The translations under genes and the position numbers were made by a program. From NCBI GenBank assembly GCA_946619065.1, contig CAMOLY010000007.1:1-17504 (forward strand): a stretch of DNA of 17,504 bases, given 5' to 3'. Of this stretch, positions 9,701 through 15,070 are shown piece by piece (position 1 is the stretch's first letter; each line of letters opens with the position of its first letter). Origin of the DNA: an uncultured Clostridia bacterium (lineage in GTDB: Bacteria > Bacillota > Clostridia > Oscillospirales > Oscillospiraceae). The notes under the pieces are model-generated. The model was not told where the DNA came from. It saw only the letters and a list, made by a program, of their open reading frames with translations, and searched no databases.

Positions 9701-12225
9701 CCTGCAAAGAGCAGGCGAAGATAGACGGCATGGAGGTCGGATCGAGCGAATTCTGGCAGCACACTACGGAGCTCTACGAGCAGGCGCTTCGTGAGACGCA
9801 GCCCATGTACGACAACCTTCACCGCACAAACATGCAGAAGGAGAAAACCGGGCTGATGCAGTTCCTGTTCCCATTCCGCACGGTGCCCGTGCAGAACCAC
9901 GGACAGATCGCCGCGTCCTTTGACGCGATGCTGGCCGCGAAGGGCAAGGGCAAGGAGGTGCAGGGCGAGGCCGTCAAACACTTCATCAAGACCGTCTGGG
10001 CGCAGACCGAGAGCGCCGTCGTCTTCTCCGTGATGACCTTCCTGGCGGCGGGCCTGAAGCGGAAAACCAAAAATTACCGGGACGAGGACGACGAGATCAG
10101 CCCGGAGAGCATCCTGAAGGGCATTCTGAACGACGCGGGCGGCGTCTGGCTTTCCAACATCATGCCGATGACCGGCTCCGAGCTCTGGAGCTGGGGCAGC
10201 AAGGCGATCAACTCGCTGAAGGGCGTGCCGAACGGCTACACCTTCGACACCTTCTCCGTGGGCGTGGTGGACATGCTGAACGATCTGTCCGACGCAGCGG
10301 ACCGGATGTTCAAGGCCATCGGCAAGGCGGCCCGCGGCGAAATCTCCTTCAAGGAATTCTCCGAGACCGGAGACGACTTCCTGGCGACCTTTGCCAAGCT
10401 CGCAGGCATCCCCGCGACGACGATTAAGACCTACGCGGAGGGCCTGTGGGGCGACGTGCAGGACATCCGAGAGGGTCGGATCCCCGCCTACAACGACGAC
10501 GCCGTGGAGCGGAAAAACTCCACCAACGCCAGACGGTTCACCAAGGCCTGGAACGCCAAGGACGAGGCCAAGATGAACGCGGTGCTGGAGGAGATGTTCG
10601 GATCCATGGTCCGGACCAGCGACGAGGCGCAGAGTGCGAGAAACGCCCTGTCTGCGGCGGCGAAAGAGGCATACCAGAACGGAAAGATGGATCTGGAAGA
10701 GTATGTGGAATATCTGGAGAAGACCGAGGCCTTCACGTCGAAGGGCATCACAACCAGGGTTTCGACCATGCTCAAGGAGGACTTTATAGCCGGAAAGCGG
10801 ACAGCGGAAGAAACGGTGGAGCTTCTGGTCAAGTACAAGGACTACAAGGGCAACCCGGAACAGAAAGCCTGGGCGGCTGTGAAAGAATGGGCCGCAAAAG
10901 CTGAGCACGACGACGAAGATGACTACGACTGGAACCAGTACGACGAGCTCAAGGCCGCGATCGCCGCGGGCGAGGGCGTCCAGGACGAGATCCAGGAGCT
11001 GAAGGACCACGGCTACACGCAGAAGCAGATCAACGACGCGCTGAAGAAGAGCATTCAGGAAGCGTTCACAGCCGGGAATTACACCGAGGGCGAAGCAATT
11101 GACGCATTGGTCAGGTACGGCGTGACATACTCGCAGAACGGAAAGACCGTGGCCTACGACCAGGACAAGGGCTGGCAGACGGTCCGGGAGTGGACCGCAA
11201 AGGCCGGGCATGAGGAGGACGAGGACTTTTCCTACTCCGTGTATGACAACCTTCGCAGCGCCGTCGCGGCCGGGAAGGGCATCGACGCGGCGATGAAGGA
11301 GCTGACGGACCACGGCGTGAAGGAAGCCGACGTGAATGATGAACTCAACAAGACCGTCATGAAGCTGTACACCGAGGGGGCTATCACCGAGAAGACGGCC
11401 ATCGGGCTGCTGACCAAGTACCACACGGTGACGAAGGACAAGAAGACCCGGCCGCAGACGGCGGATGAGGCCTGGGCGGCGCTGCAAAAGGCAAGCGCAG
11501 AGGCTGCGCACGCGGACGATGAGGACTACTCCTATTCCAAGTACGACGACATCGACGCGGCGCTGGACAAGAACGGAGACATCTCCAATCTGGTCAAGCA
11601 GCTGACGGACCACGGGGAAAAGCCGGCGAATATAACGAATCACGTCAAGGGCTATCTGATTGACCGCTATGTGGCCGGGAAGACGTCGGAATCGGCGCTG
11701 AAAAACCAGCTCAGCCGCTACTGCGGGATCACCAAGACCGACGAGGTCGCGGGCATCCTGAAGGACGCAAACTGCGAGAAAGACTGCGGCTACGGCTTCG
11801 GCGAGATCAAGAACGCATACGGCCGCGGGGATCTGAGCGAGGCAACCGCGAAGAAAATGCTCCGGAAATACGGAGGTCTAACCGACAGCGGCGCAGAGCA
11901 CCGGATCGGGTTCTGGGACTACTGCAGGAAGAATCCGGACACCAGCATCTCGGCGCAGGGCTGGGACTCATACTACGAGAAGACGCTGCCGAACATCGGC
12001 GGCACGCTGAGCGGACGCGGCATGAAACAGAGCAGCTTCGCACAGTATTTGGAAAAGCGCGCGCAGCTGGAAATCACGGATCTGGACGGCGACGGGAAGA
12101 AGGACAACAAGGAATACATCGTCAACCTGATCGCAAGCCTGAATCTCTCTTCCGCGGAAAAGGACATGCTCTACTACTACAACAACTACGGCGCACGAGA
12201 CCTCTGGAAAACGCCCTGGCATTGA
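715..12225 (+). CDS. Giant (3836 aa) phage polyvalent virion protein: metallopeptidase, LPD3-like, ART-like, coiled-coil and LPD38-like regions
   Basis: Start ATG 715 has a GAGGGAG ribosome site 8 bases upstream and overlaps the previous stop. Order along the protein: Lys/Glu-rich helix (1-60); mixed charged region; Ala/Gly-rich hydrophobic stretches (about 549-812) that could contact membrane; a low-complexity insert (about 873-936); a zincin domain (about 1262-1462, H1336-E-M-T-H1340); an LPD3-like domain (about 1550-1710); an ADP-ribosyltransferase-like domain (about 1780-1960); a coiled coil (about 1976-2360); a long conserved-looking region of LPD38 type (about 2360-3270) with a hydrophobic helix near 3100; three ~100-residue repeats (3385-3690); and an EF-hand-like loop (3789-3800). 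Polyvalent proteins of phages and conjugative elements combine such effector domains and are thought to enter the recipient cell with the DNA to counter host defences or reprogram it. Placement directly before scaffold and capsid genes supports virion packaging. Domain names are from recognition, not a search; the overall class is secure, individual domain calls less so. Confidence 0.85.
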   Translation: MTEYERRLRKTKENQEKKKEEEEKKKQEEEARRYSSASQDVQRRLKAREEATKPYTVQGASRRSAYQNRTESLMNDVAAAEPSTRRDIERYKAVEDAKYSIQMNNRGVRNRDQSMVNRSVKGYEESYNRWMKVYDANKGTAAVDPKTERQGQLRAQAQKIQRYTDTGTGGKDAREDDKRWAGVTSELKRLGRQQRNVDTPGAKRTWAEENRPDEVRSRYQDLYDKTFRRDEPEQKAQTVSERYTAANGQLRAAERDAYYWEQAAKDAAWFGDEQRFTRSLPHITESGRRAQGALAQFRAASDEMAGAVREQDEALKQGDLATWYARNLSDDEIRRRLEEEQKPISVTDKDRAENPGLYPDAAFRTMPRQASFDPTMTAGGEEPGNRFYMTEEEKQLTEQSDRYLLQQKVDDREVQVTALQRALESHHVNDLEDRISWHAGRGELPEMARAGREAMARDASGEGAAGYAPTFEDLANGTVSAEAMAQGKASSALATVTRNLMKCTDQQKDYVYAMYAIDPQSAVELSQKYYDDAMDEYYARFYRWASSDKGWQGGRRAVAALLGTGAKLLSGLDPFGDSGQDLSRTGEAFISGGAASASRNGIFGIEALGGDESPISGAVPFIGRGNAGEAYQLGASILESAAIAAPAMLAGRYDTAAAKVASLIGTTLMGSSAAADDYRECINLGMSDSQAKWHATAAGVAEAAFEYVSLDKLIDPENIRHGLLRMLTQGGIEASEEVCTTIANRISDTLIADFYGTQNAIEREALEYQLHGMSAEEAEQKARNQWLAGLMMDGLGGLFSGIIMGGGSDVLQRGLSRVNSAVDTAAENYGSGSLLQLETAGYTNADTLDALTGYALANNIDVKALMDAQAKAAVSDQGAVVSVQETQGAETGNSQEAIGNSGRETTDRAEDGTPLIRQPEGLTPSPEGEGFGTETRRTRAVEDAGPYEERNAERDATEAAADNGEKPQLSRRELRRAGKVRSQIVESIAAHFEGKTAAEQAAAYDSLVETYGSGIEAVASEALYNTARRNMQSVKNVPTLEQQHGTDAEAFWSETARNAVERAYRDTQTGIMRATGDTTESSVRSLRDASRRAGDGITLQAEVTDKDGGTRTVDIKGWNQNGTKVVLQDGTQADVDSLQADAATKDLLEAMQNAKFGAYADEAFQTFLSSGAGQSLADGHSWIAGYRAAFGVGEVRGNVTNAVRQAARYGVDMETAAAAYYNGVKATDADTVRRTGIVQRAIQKAGKAGVSGKTAVIDNSRITWDELSREQKDQKKFLDKVAQAYGVDVVWFDSAQDGKLGAMQGKYQDGAVWLDVNAGKNSVSDAAVAIVGTMSHEMTHMMQDYSPELYQEYRNYSLDSIRDQVGEDGLERLIQDRIDNRNRNIEKGETDSSGKPLKEMSREEAIDEVVARFSERIFSREESMQTRLRDLQENHKGLWQKIKDFFKGWLDRVRKMLQQDTGFTKKELQIWDRLSDEIQKRLATMWGEGAADMARNLDLTEGVKLSEVRGTENAATEGGEGQLAERDNATDNIAITREDIAELRSVGRKSVNQFSSEDLQKAAKWAHRYYAEIGNKSPFFRAWFGDWRTQSTQAAEIAVIPPYTQSNESRREKRGTYKNNDTAWMIRVSREGESNTISHAGAEKRSEFGLSGIDNLIRNAVLLDTEVHEHHSNNAKNDGIAFDHRLYSLGWTTRDALGLYRITVEDYFQSEKQPTNKRFHNLKYIEKVADVPADALSGITRSGGSTMGVTTTNYTIAELYDLVKTYDEDFNAGRPASKVVNADGTPKIMYRGDASEFFVFDRKKARGSGAYGGGFYFTDSPSHAGQYGTTRQFYLSIQSPLQFEQHKITRTQMRNFLEAVAENEDYGLDNYGYGSTVDSVLKSVWGKGDLEMLQDVSASAVGDLVEAVELFNEVNGTHYDGIIAPTETVVFDSRQIKSATDNVGIFDRNNPDVRYSEREADMPSDAELVMGMDEKDATTPEGKALIREVQAKQKQIETLREKLAEAKRQLTTTKRALNTKGIGNVAGNVIRDFGISDAGGKNIKQQATEILTDVYQKALDQIDSGAAAAEAWETVYNGAVEAANLLIDQGRYTENNNGRWTNVPYSRYIGENRQMVIDQMVSEAAVDFSRNRYRGPIQETAADRLVARTEKRMQGKLDETKAKNAELKAENERLEQDITFLKDQADGARFVAGNLYDQVKDLRQELKDNRKLTAQERKTVQKKIDGLNRQIEAKKAEAAAWRDRANRNASLLKSALESKSRDIQTVKDESQRQVDRAVAEKEAVVRKLEAQIEREQRILAGKLKPPAMQKMLKDARETAAAEMQERKNAQIQRMREGRKASELRNRIKNLSDEMKRRMTRPTDGAYVPASLYGSMTKLADVLDTVLAPNPGTKAETRYRSMMDAIHSLANEYDGIKDIDDYAYSSEFDQEIRDQISELERVLNKDRSWADELTGDGKHVGDLKVQELQQVFDILRQINQTMKNATKLMSNQKLGSLHDAMRSIADQQAGLRSRNASSRFTRGWRNWRLDTMSTMRAVEKMSDWDRSAALYQLMHGIEQGVVDSDTWMMQYNKRMETLKTGKNELEYRQALSKKLDYGVKDTKDGIPVMMTKMQALQILMTAEREGANDKLVHLQKGGAEIRDAVKIQEGKAAKATSYHIDVTPELIQKIRDSLTEWDKQYMMAVHDYFKTESREMNKILYSLKNRVLETEEAYVPYIVDSNYLETKLDSADAAMNMWVKTPGSTNALKTKASQPVIIDGMDTVMAKHVRESADYIGLALPIRDFSKVYNGMLSQGEGEIALPVKKTIADNWGDKGAKLLTDAVLDVQGSSRVGSYNTFIAASLNKLQSGFVKSALLINPSVTIKQAASYIAAESVLSHRALIAGNRPLFTGQDASHSPSLIAQIFAAPSGSTATRIYNEIDEHTSMHYVRRQGMSYTELANEANRQGWLKRNTGMMGAKMEQNAAGHFVRKAGQVLNPVQWIQRMDVATTAALWVACKEQAKIDGMEVGSSEFWQHTTELYEQALRETQPMYDNLHRTNMQKEKTGLMQFLFPFRTVPVQNHGQIAASFDAMLAAKGKGKEVQGEAVKHFIKTVWAQTESAVVFSVMTFLAAGLKRKTKNYRDEDDEISPESILKGILNDAGGVWLSNIMPMTGSELWSWGSKAINSLKGVPNGYTFDTFSVGVVDMLNDLSDAADRMFKAIGKAARGEISFKEFSETGDDFLATFAKLAGIPATTIKTYAEGLWGDVQDIREGRIPAYNDDAVERKNSTNARRFTKAWNAKDEAKMNAVLEEMFGSMVRTSDEAQSARNALSAAAKEAYQNGKMDLEEYVEYLEKTEAFTSKGITTRVSTMLKEDFIAGKRTAEETVELLVKYKDYKGNPEQKAWAAVKEWAAKAEHDDEDDYDWNQYDELKAAIAAGEGVQDEIQELKDHGYTQKQINDALKKSIQEAFTAGNYTEGEAIDALVRYGVTYSQNGKTVAYDQDKGWQTVREWTAKAGHEEDEDFSYSVYDNLRSAVAAGKGIDAAMKELTDHGVKEADVNDELNKTVMKLYTEGAITEKTAIGLLTKYHTVTKDKKTRPQTADEAWAALQKASAEAAHADDEDYSYSKYDDIDAALDKNGDISNLVKQLTDHGEKPANITNHVKGYLIDRYVAGKTSESALKNQLSRYCGITKTDEVAGILKDANCEKDCGYGFGEIKNAYGRGDLSEATAKKMLRKYGGLTDSGAEHRIGFWDYCRKNPDTSISAQGWDSYYEKTLPNIGGTLSGRGMKQSSFAQYLEKRAQLEITDLDGDGKKDNKEYIVNLIASLNLSSAEKDMLYYYNNYGARDLWKTPWH
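3334..3510 (+). repeat. Hairpin-bearing low-complexity insert read in frame through the giant gene
   Basis: This stretch looks like intergenic repeat DNA, not domain-coding sequence. It opens with GTGATCAG/GTGGTCAG near-repeats (about 3337-3366) and three copies of GGCAATAG (3388-3395, 3402-3409, 3409-3416, the last sharing a G). Two perfect hairpins follow: GTCAGCCC-gag-GGGCTGAC (3464-3482) and CCTTCCCCC-ga-GGGGGAAGG (3484-3503). I recall the 'CTCATCCGTCAGCC ... CACCTTCCCCC ... GGGGGAAGGC' layout as a frequent interspersed repeat in gut Clostridia genomes (memory, not a search). Here it stays open and encodes a disordered linker, including IRQPEGLTPSPEGEGF, between the hydrophobic N-terminal half and the next helical region. 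Confidence 0.65.
4498..5100 (+). other. Zincin metallopeptidase domain of the giant protein
   Basis: The segment encodes residues about 1262-1462. A predicted strand, GAVWLDVNAG, and the helix VGTMSHEMTHMMQ give the HExxH zinc motif: H1336 and H1340 as ligands, E1337 as catalytic base. A downstream helix, EEAIDEVVARF (from E1403), offers a third acidic ligand, E1404 or E1408, as expected for gluzincin-type enzymes. It is followed by an amphipathic, Lys/Trp-rich helix (WQKIKDFFKGWLDRVRKM) that often trails this domain in phage polyvalent proteins. The domain could process the giant polyprotein itself or cleave host proteins after ejection; the sequence cannot tell which. Confidence 0.75.
5290..6590 (+). 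other. AT-richer effector cassette: LPD3-like plus ADP-ribosyltransferase-like domains
   Basis: Residues about 1526-1959. First part: FSSEDLQKAAKWAHRYYAE and SPFFRAWFGDW (W1583-W1587), then LIRNAVLLDTEVHEHH (around N1659-D1664) and DHRLYSLG (H1684, Y1687). This resembles the LPD3/BECR-nuclease-like segment that commonly precedes ART domains in polyvalent proteins. Second part: IMYRGD (R1791), GGGFYFTDSPSHAGQYG (Y1816) and TETVVFDSRQIKS (E1927), ending DRNNPDVRYSE. That is the ART-PolyVal layout with R, Y and E at the three core positions. Hand counts of 60-base samples give 45% GC (5701-5760) and 42% (5941-6000), against 70% (4561-4620) and 63% (7321-7380) on either side. Modular acquisition is therefore likely. 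Confidence 0.7.
6640..7790 (+). other. Long coiled-coil segment of the giant protein
   Basis: Residues about 1976-2360 are dominated by Lys, Glu, Gln, Arg and Ala with regular Leu/Ile spacing, for example LREKLAEAKRQL and ELKAENERLEQDITFLKD. A short globular-looking interruption lies near residues 2015-2120 (it includes NVPYSRYIGENRQMVIDQM). Coiled coils of this sort are usual between the effector domains and the C-terminal structural region of giant phage proteins and could act as a spacer or packing scaffold in the head. Confidence 0.7.
10867..11800 (+). repeat. Three ~100-residue tandem repeats near the giant protein's C-terminus
   Basis: A protein-level repeat is anchored on a Trp followed by an acidic HxDDED(Y/F) cluster and YD. 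The anchors fall at W3386, W3487 and W3587, a period of 100-101 residues. Each unit continues with a helix (LKAAIAAG, LRSAVAAG, IDAALDKNG), an EL/QL-(K/T)DHG motif, then N(D/H) and a final helix such as TEGEAIDALVRYG or TEKTAIGLLTKY. A degenerate half unit (LSEATAKKMLRKYGG) follows. DNA identity between units is low, so the duplication is old. This suggests a stacked helical rod, possibly an anchoring or ejection element. Confidence 0.75.
12079..12114 (+). other. EF-hand-like calcium-binding loop in the giant protein
   Basis: Residues D3789-E3800 read D-L-D-G-D-G-K-K-D-N-K-E. Acidic residues occupy loop positions 1, 3, 5, 9 and 12 and Gly is at 6, which matches the canonical 12-residue EF-hand loop. 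Position 8, usually aliphatic, is Lys. Flanking helices are plausible: AQYLEKRAQLEI before and YIVNLIASL after. It sits 37 residues from the C-terminus, where a Ca2+ switch or structural calcium could affect assembly. Confidence 0.65.
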
Positions 12226-12237
12226 TCCAGGCAGACA

Positions 12238-12273
12238 AAAGCGGCTCCGGGAAACCGGAGCCGCAAATTTTTT
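12238..12273 (+). terminator. Intrinsic terminator after the giant gene
   Basis: A perfect 10-bp stem, GCGGCTCCGG (12241-12250) with CCGGAGCCGC (12255-12264), closes a GAAA tetraloop. An AAA and then a run of six T (12268-12273) follow, and A residues precede the stem. It begins 12 bases after the TGA of the giant gene and separates that gene from the capsid-assembly genes. Confidence 0.9.
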
Positions 12274-12281
12274 GTGGGTAC

Positions 12282-12353
12282 TTAGAGAAAAAAAGAGGCG
12301 TCCGTTAAAATGGCGCTATAAGGGATCGCCCACCTGACGGGCAGGAGGCTTTT
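12282..12353 (+). promoter_or_regulatory. Leader of the capsid unit, with weak promoter candidate
   Basis: The ~80 bases between the terminator and the scaffold gene are AT-rich at first and must hold a promoter if the terminator is efficient. Possible -10 boxes are TAAAAT (12306-12311) and TATAAG (12317-12322), but neither has a recognisable TTGACA at the right spacing. A small hairpin, GCCC-acctgac-GGGC (12328-12342), sits directly before the AGGAGG (12343-12348) of the next gene and could modulate its translation. The promoter call is tentative. Confidence 0.3.
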
Positions 12354-13337
12354 ATGCTGTATTTCAGACTTTTTGGCAGCAGGCTGTTCGCCCCGGACGG
12401 CGGCGGAGACGGAGCAGGCGCAGCTCCCTCCGGCGGGCCGCAGGGTGATGCTGCCGCAACGGGCGATGCAGTTCCGGACGCCGCGGAACAGATCCCGCAG
12501 CCGCGCAGACGAGGTAAGCCGAATCCGTTTCAAGACGTGAAGTTCGGCAAGCCGACGCAGGAGGCAGCGGAAGAACCTGCACAGCAGACAGCGCAGGAGC
12601 AGGAAACAAGACGATCCATCGAAGAAATCGTGAAGAGCGACGAGTACAAGGACGAGGCGCAGCGATATTTTCAGGGACTTCTTTCTGCCCGACTGAAAGG
12701 CCGGGAAGCAAAGGACAGGGAGTACGAAACGCTGTCTCCGGCTCTTGACCGGCTCGCAGATTTCTATGGGGCGCGCGATGAACACGGCAGAATCGACGCC
12801 GCCAAGCTGGCAGCGGCCGTGGATCAGGACGACCGTCTGATCGAGGATCGTGCCGCAGAGCGGGGCGTCAGTACCGAAACCGAACGATTTCTGCTGAACC
12901 AGGACCGGGAGCTCCGGGACCTTCGGGCACGGGAGCAGCAGCGGCAGCAGGACGAACAGGACCGGATCTGGTACGAGGGCCTGCGCCGACAGGAGGCGCA
13001 GATGCAGCAGACCGTGCCGGGCTTCAACCTGGACACGGAGATGCAGAACAAGCAGTTCGCGTTCCTCGTCTCCAACGGCTTCGGCGTGGACTCCGCGTTC
13101 AAGGCGGTCCATCACGATGAGATCATGGCCAATCAGGGCGCGTTCATCGCCCAGCAGGCCGCACAAAAAATCGCAAACGCCGTTCAGGCTAACGGCAGAA
13201 GGCCGACCGAGAACGGCACAGGAAACAAAACCGCTGCCGGGAACACCAAATGGATCTCCGACCCCGCCAAACTGACGAAGGAAGAGCGGGCGGAGCTCCG
13301 CAAGCGTGCGGCACGAGGCGAGGAGATCGTCTGGTAG
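12354..13337 (+). CDS. Capsid assembly scaffold-like protein
   Basis: ATG 12354 is preceded by AGGAGG at 12343-12348, five bases away, which fixes the start. The 327-residue product has a Gly/Ala/Pro-rich disordered N-terminus, then a Gln/Glu/Arg-rich helical middle (RELRDLRAREQQRQQDEQD) and a hydrophobic globular stretch (KQFAFLVSNGFGVDSAFKAVHH). It ends in the basic motif LTKEERAELRKRAARGEEIVW. Acidic, helical proteins ending in such a Lys/Arg-rich tail and encoded immediately before the major capsid gene are typical of phage scaffolds, which guide procapsid assembly inside the cell and are then expelled. No protease signature is seen. The role rests on position and composition; a minor head protein is the alternative. 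Confidence 0.65.
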   Translation: MLYFRLFGSRLFAPDGGGDGAGAAPSGGPQGDAAATGDAVPDAAEQIPQPRRRGKPNPFQDVKFGKPTQEAAEEPAQQTAQEQETRRSIEEIVKSDEYKDEAQRYFQGLLSARLKGREAKDREYETLSPALDRLADFYGARDEHGRIDAAKLAAAVDQDDRLIEDRAAERGVSTETERFLLNQDRELRDLRAREQQRQQDEQDRIWYEGLRRQEAQMQQTVPGFNLDTEMQNKQFAFLVSNGFGVDSAFKAVHHDEIMANQGAFIAQQAAQKIANAVQANGRRPTENGTGNKTAAGNTKWISDPAKLTKEERAELRKRAARGEEIVW

Positions 13338-13375
13338 CCCCGAACCGGCCCAAAACAATGAAAGGAATGAAATAA

Positions 13376-14764
13376 ATGAACATCTTCCGTAATTCCATCA
13401 AGGATCTGTTCCGGATCGCCTACGCTCCGGATGCAGGAAACGTGGTCAACACCACCACCGGCGACGTCAACGCCATTACCGGCGCTGCGAATGCCACGGG
13501 CGCGATGAGCCCCGGCATGAAGACCTACTACGACACCGAGCTGCTGGAGAACGCCAGACCCCGGCTGATTTTCACCCAGCTGGGCAAGAAACAGTTCCTG
13601 CCCAAGAACCACGGCGAGAGCGTGGAGTGGCGCAAGTTTAACACCTTCGAAAAGGCCATGAAGCCCCTGCAGGAGGGCGTCATCCCCACCGGCCAGAGGT
13701 TCGGCCAGACCGCCATCAACGTGTCGATCGACCAGCACGGCGACTACACGTCCATCTCCGACCGGCTGAACTATCATCACGTGGACAACGTGATCCTGGG
13801 CGCCACCGAGGAGATGGGCGCGGCCGGCGGCGAGACCGCCGACACCCTGGTCCGCAACGAGCTGTGCACCGGCACCTCCGTGATCTACGCGGACACCCTG
13901 AACAGCTCCGGTGTCCCCACCGGCACGCCCACCAGCAGAGGCGGCATGGCCGCGGACAACAACCGCCTGACCCCCGACATGGTCAACAAGGCGGCCACCT
14001 TCCTGAAGAAGCAGAAGGCGCCGACCTTCGAGGGCGGCAAGTATGTGGCCGTCATCCATCCCTCCGCCACCTACGACCTGCGGTCCTCTCCCGAATGGAT
14101 CGAGGCTCACAAGTACGCGGCCACCCGCGAGATCTTCGAGGGCGAGATCGGCGAGCTGCACGGCGTGCGCTTCGTGGAGACCACCACGGCGCCCATCTTC
14201 AAGGGCGAGAGCCTGTTCTCCAGCTCGCAGCAGTACCTGTCCTACTCCGCCTACTCCGGCAGCGACACCACCGCTTCCGCCCAGTTCGGCGTGACCTCCG
14301 CCTACAAGATCACCCTGTCCGAGACGCTGACCGACGCGATTGCCGAGGCCCTGGTTGGCCGCAAGATCCTGGTCTACGACGCCTCCGCCACCGCGATGGC
14401 CGAGACGCTGGAGATCGTCGGCGCGACCAAGACCGGCAAATACATCTGGGTGGACAAGGCGCCCGCCACGACCCTGGCTTCCGGCGACCTGTTCTACCCC
14501 GGCGAGGGCGGTGCGGACACCACCAACGGCGCGTTCGCCGTGTACGGAACCCTGTTCTTCGGCAAGGACGCCTTCGGCGTCGTGGATCCCGAGGGCATGG
14601 GCATGGAGATGATCATCAAGGACGCCTCCCAGATCGGCGGCCCGCTGAACCAGTTCAGCACCGTCGGCTACAAGTTCGAGACTGCAACGAAGATCCTGTA
14701 CCAGGAGCGCATGGTCAGAGTGGAATCCTGCTCTGCCTACTCGCTGGTGGACGACGCCAACTAA
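13376..14764 (+). CDS. Major capsid protein, N4-gp56 family
   Basis: 462 residues, about the usual length for this family. ATG 13376 follows GAAAGGA (13360-13366) by about 9 bases, 38 bases after the scaffold stop. Family-typical features are the early segment MSPGMKTYYDTELLENARPRL, then FTQLGKKQFLPKNHGESVEWRKF, the LQEGVIPTGQ motif, YTSISDRLNYHHVD, and the late block FGKDAFGVVDPEGMGMEMI. These match N4-gp56-type HK97-fold capsid proteins, which form the icosahedral shell. Codon use is strongly biased to C-ending codons such as ACC, GCC and ATC compared with the giant gene, as expected of the most abundant late protein. The region around residues 320-380 (TLEIVGATKTGKYIWVD) looks like an inserted beta-rich surface domain. 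Despite the family name, nothing else here resembles phage N4. Confidence 0.88.
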   Translation: MNIFRNSIKDLFRIAYAPDAGNVVNTTTGDVNAITGAANATGAMSPGMKTYYDTELLENARPRLIFTQLGKKQFLPKNHGESVEWRKFNTFEKAMKPLQEGVIPTGQRFGQTAINVSIDQHGDYTSISDRLNYHHVDNVILGATEEMGAAGGETADTLVRNELCTGTSVIYADTLNSSGVPTGTPTSRGGMAADNNRLTPDMVNKAATFLKKQKAPTFEGGKYVAVIHPSATYDLRSSPEWIEAHKYAATREIFEGEIGELHGVRFVETTTAPIFKGESLFSSSQQYLSYSAYSGSDTTASAQFGVTSAYKITLSETLTDAIAEALVGRKILVYDASATAMAETLEIVGATKTGKYIWVDKAPATTLASGDLFYPGEGGADTTNGAFAVYGTLFFGKDAFGVVDPEGMGMEMIIKDASQIGGPLNQFSTVGYKFETATKILYQERMVRVESCSAYSLVDDAN

Positions 14765-14779
14765 AGGAGGGAATCAGTC

Positions 14780-15022
14780 GTGGCCGAAAAAGCTATCAAG
14801 GAACAGCCCTATAACCCGATGACCGATCTGGTCACCGTCACCCTGCCGCGTGCGACCGGAAAGGAAGAGACGGAGCTGTTTGTCGCGCTCAACGGCAAGG
14901 GGTACATCATCAAGAAGGGGATCCCTGTGCGCGTGCCGCGGCCTGTCGCGGACATCATCGAGGAGAGCGAGCGCCGCAGGCGGCGCCAGGATGCATTCCG
15001 CGAAAGCCTGCGGGCCCGCTGA
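14780..15022 (+). CDS. Small conserved-looking head-module protein, function unknown
   Basis: Start GTG 14780 is set by AAAGGAGG at 14763-14770, which overlaps the capsid gene's stop codon; the gap between the genes is 15 bases. The 80-residue product has a beta-type core, LVTVTLPRATGKEETELFVALNGKGYIIKKGIPVRVPRPVADII, followed by a very basic tail (SERRRRRQDAFRESLRAR). Small proteins of this sort regularly follow N4-gp56 capsid genes in Firmicute phages, so a head accessory, decoration or completion role is plausible. The Arg-rich tail could bind DNA or the capsid inner face. I do not recognise a named family. Confidence 0.75.
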   Translation: MAEKAIKEQPYNPMTDLVTVTLPRATGKEETELFVALNGKGYIIKKGIPVRVPRPVADIIEESERRRRRQDAFRESLRAR

Positions 15023-15034
15023 ACCGTAACCGAT

Positions 15035-15058
15035 GGGGCCGGGAGACCGGCCCCTTTT
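15035..15058 (+). terminator. Hairpin terminator/attenuator after the head genes
   Basis: A perfect 8-bp stem, GGGGCCGG (15035-15042) with CCGGCCCC (15047-15054), closes a GAGA tetraloop and is followed by only four T (15055-15058). The AGGAGGT of the next gene begins at 15060 and its ATG is at 15071, so no promoter fits between them. Partial termination is therefore more likely than a full transcript end. Confidence 0.8.
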
Positions 15059-15070
15059 CAGGAGGTAATC

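Noticed and set aside
7765..11643. 1292-codon open frame on the minus strand within the giant gene
   Set aside because: It lies wholly antisense to a gene with clear domain motifs. Its translation is rich in Leu, Val, His, Arg and Gly with no recognisable domain, as expected from GC-rich codon bias on the opposite strand. There is no ribosome site or independent operon context.
715..12225. N4-type virion RNA polymerase identity for the giant protein
   Set aside because: Size and the N4-gp56 capsid neighbour suggested it, but I could not find the T7-like polymerase motifs (DxxGR-type motif A, R...K...YG motif B, HD motif C), while metallopeptidase and ART motifs are present.
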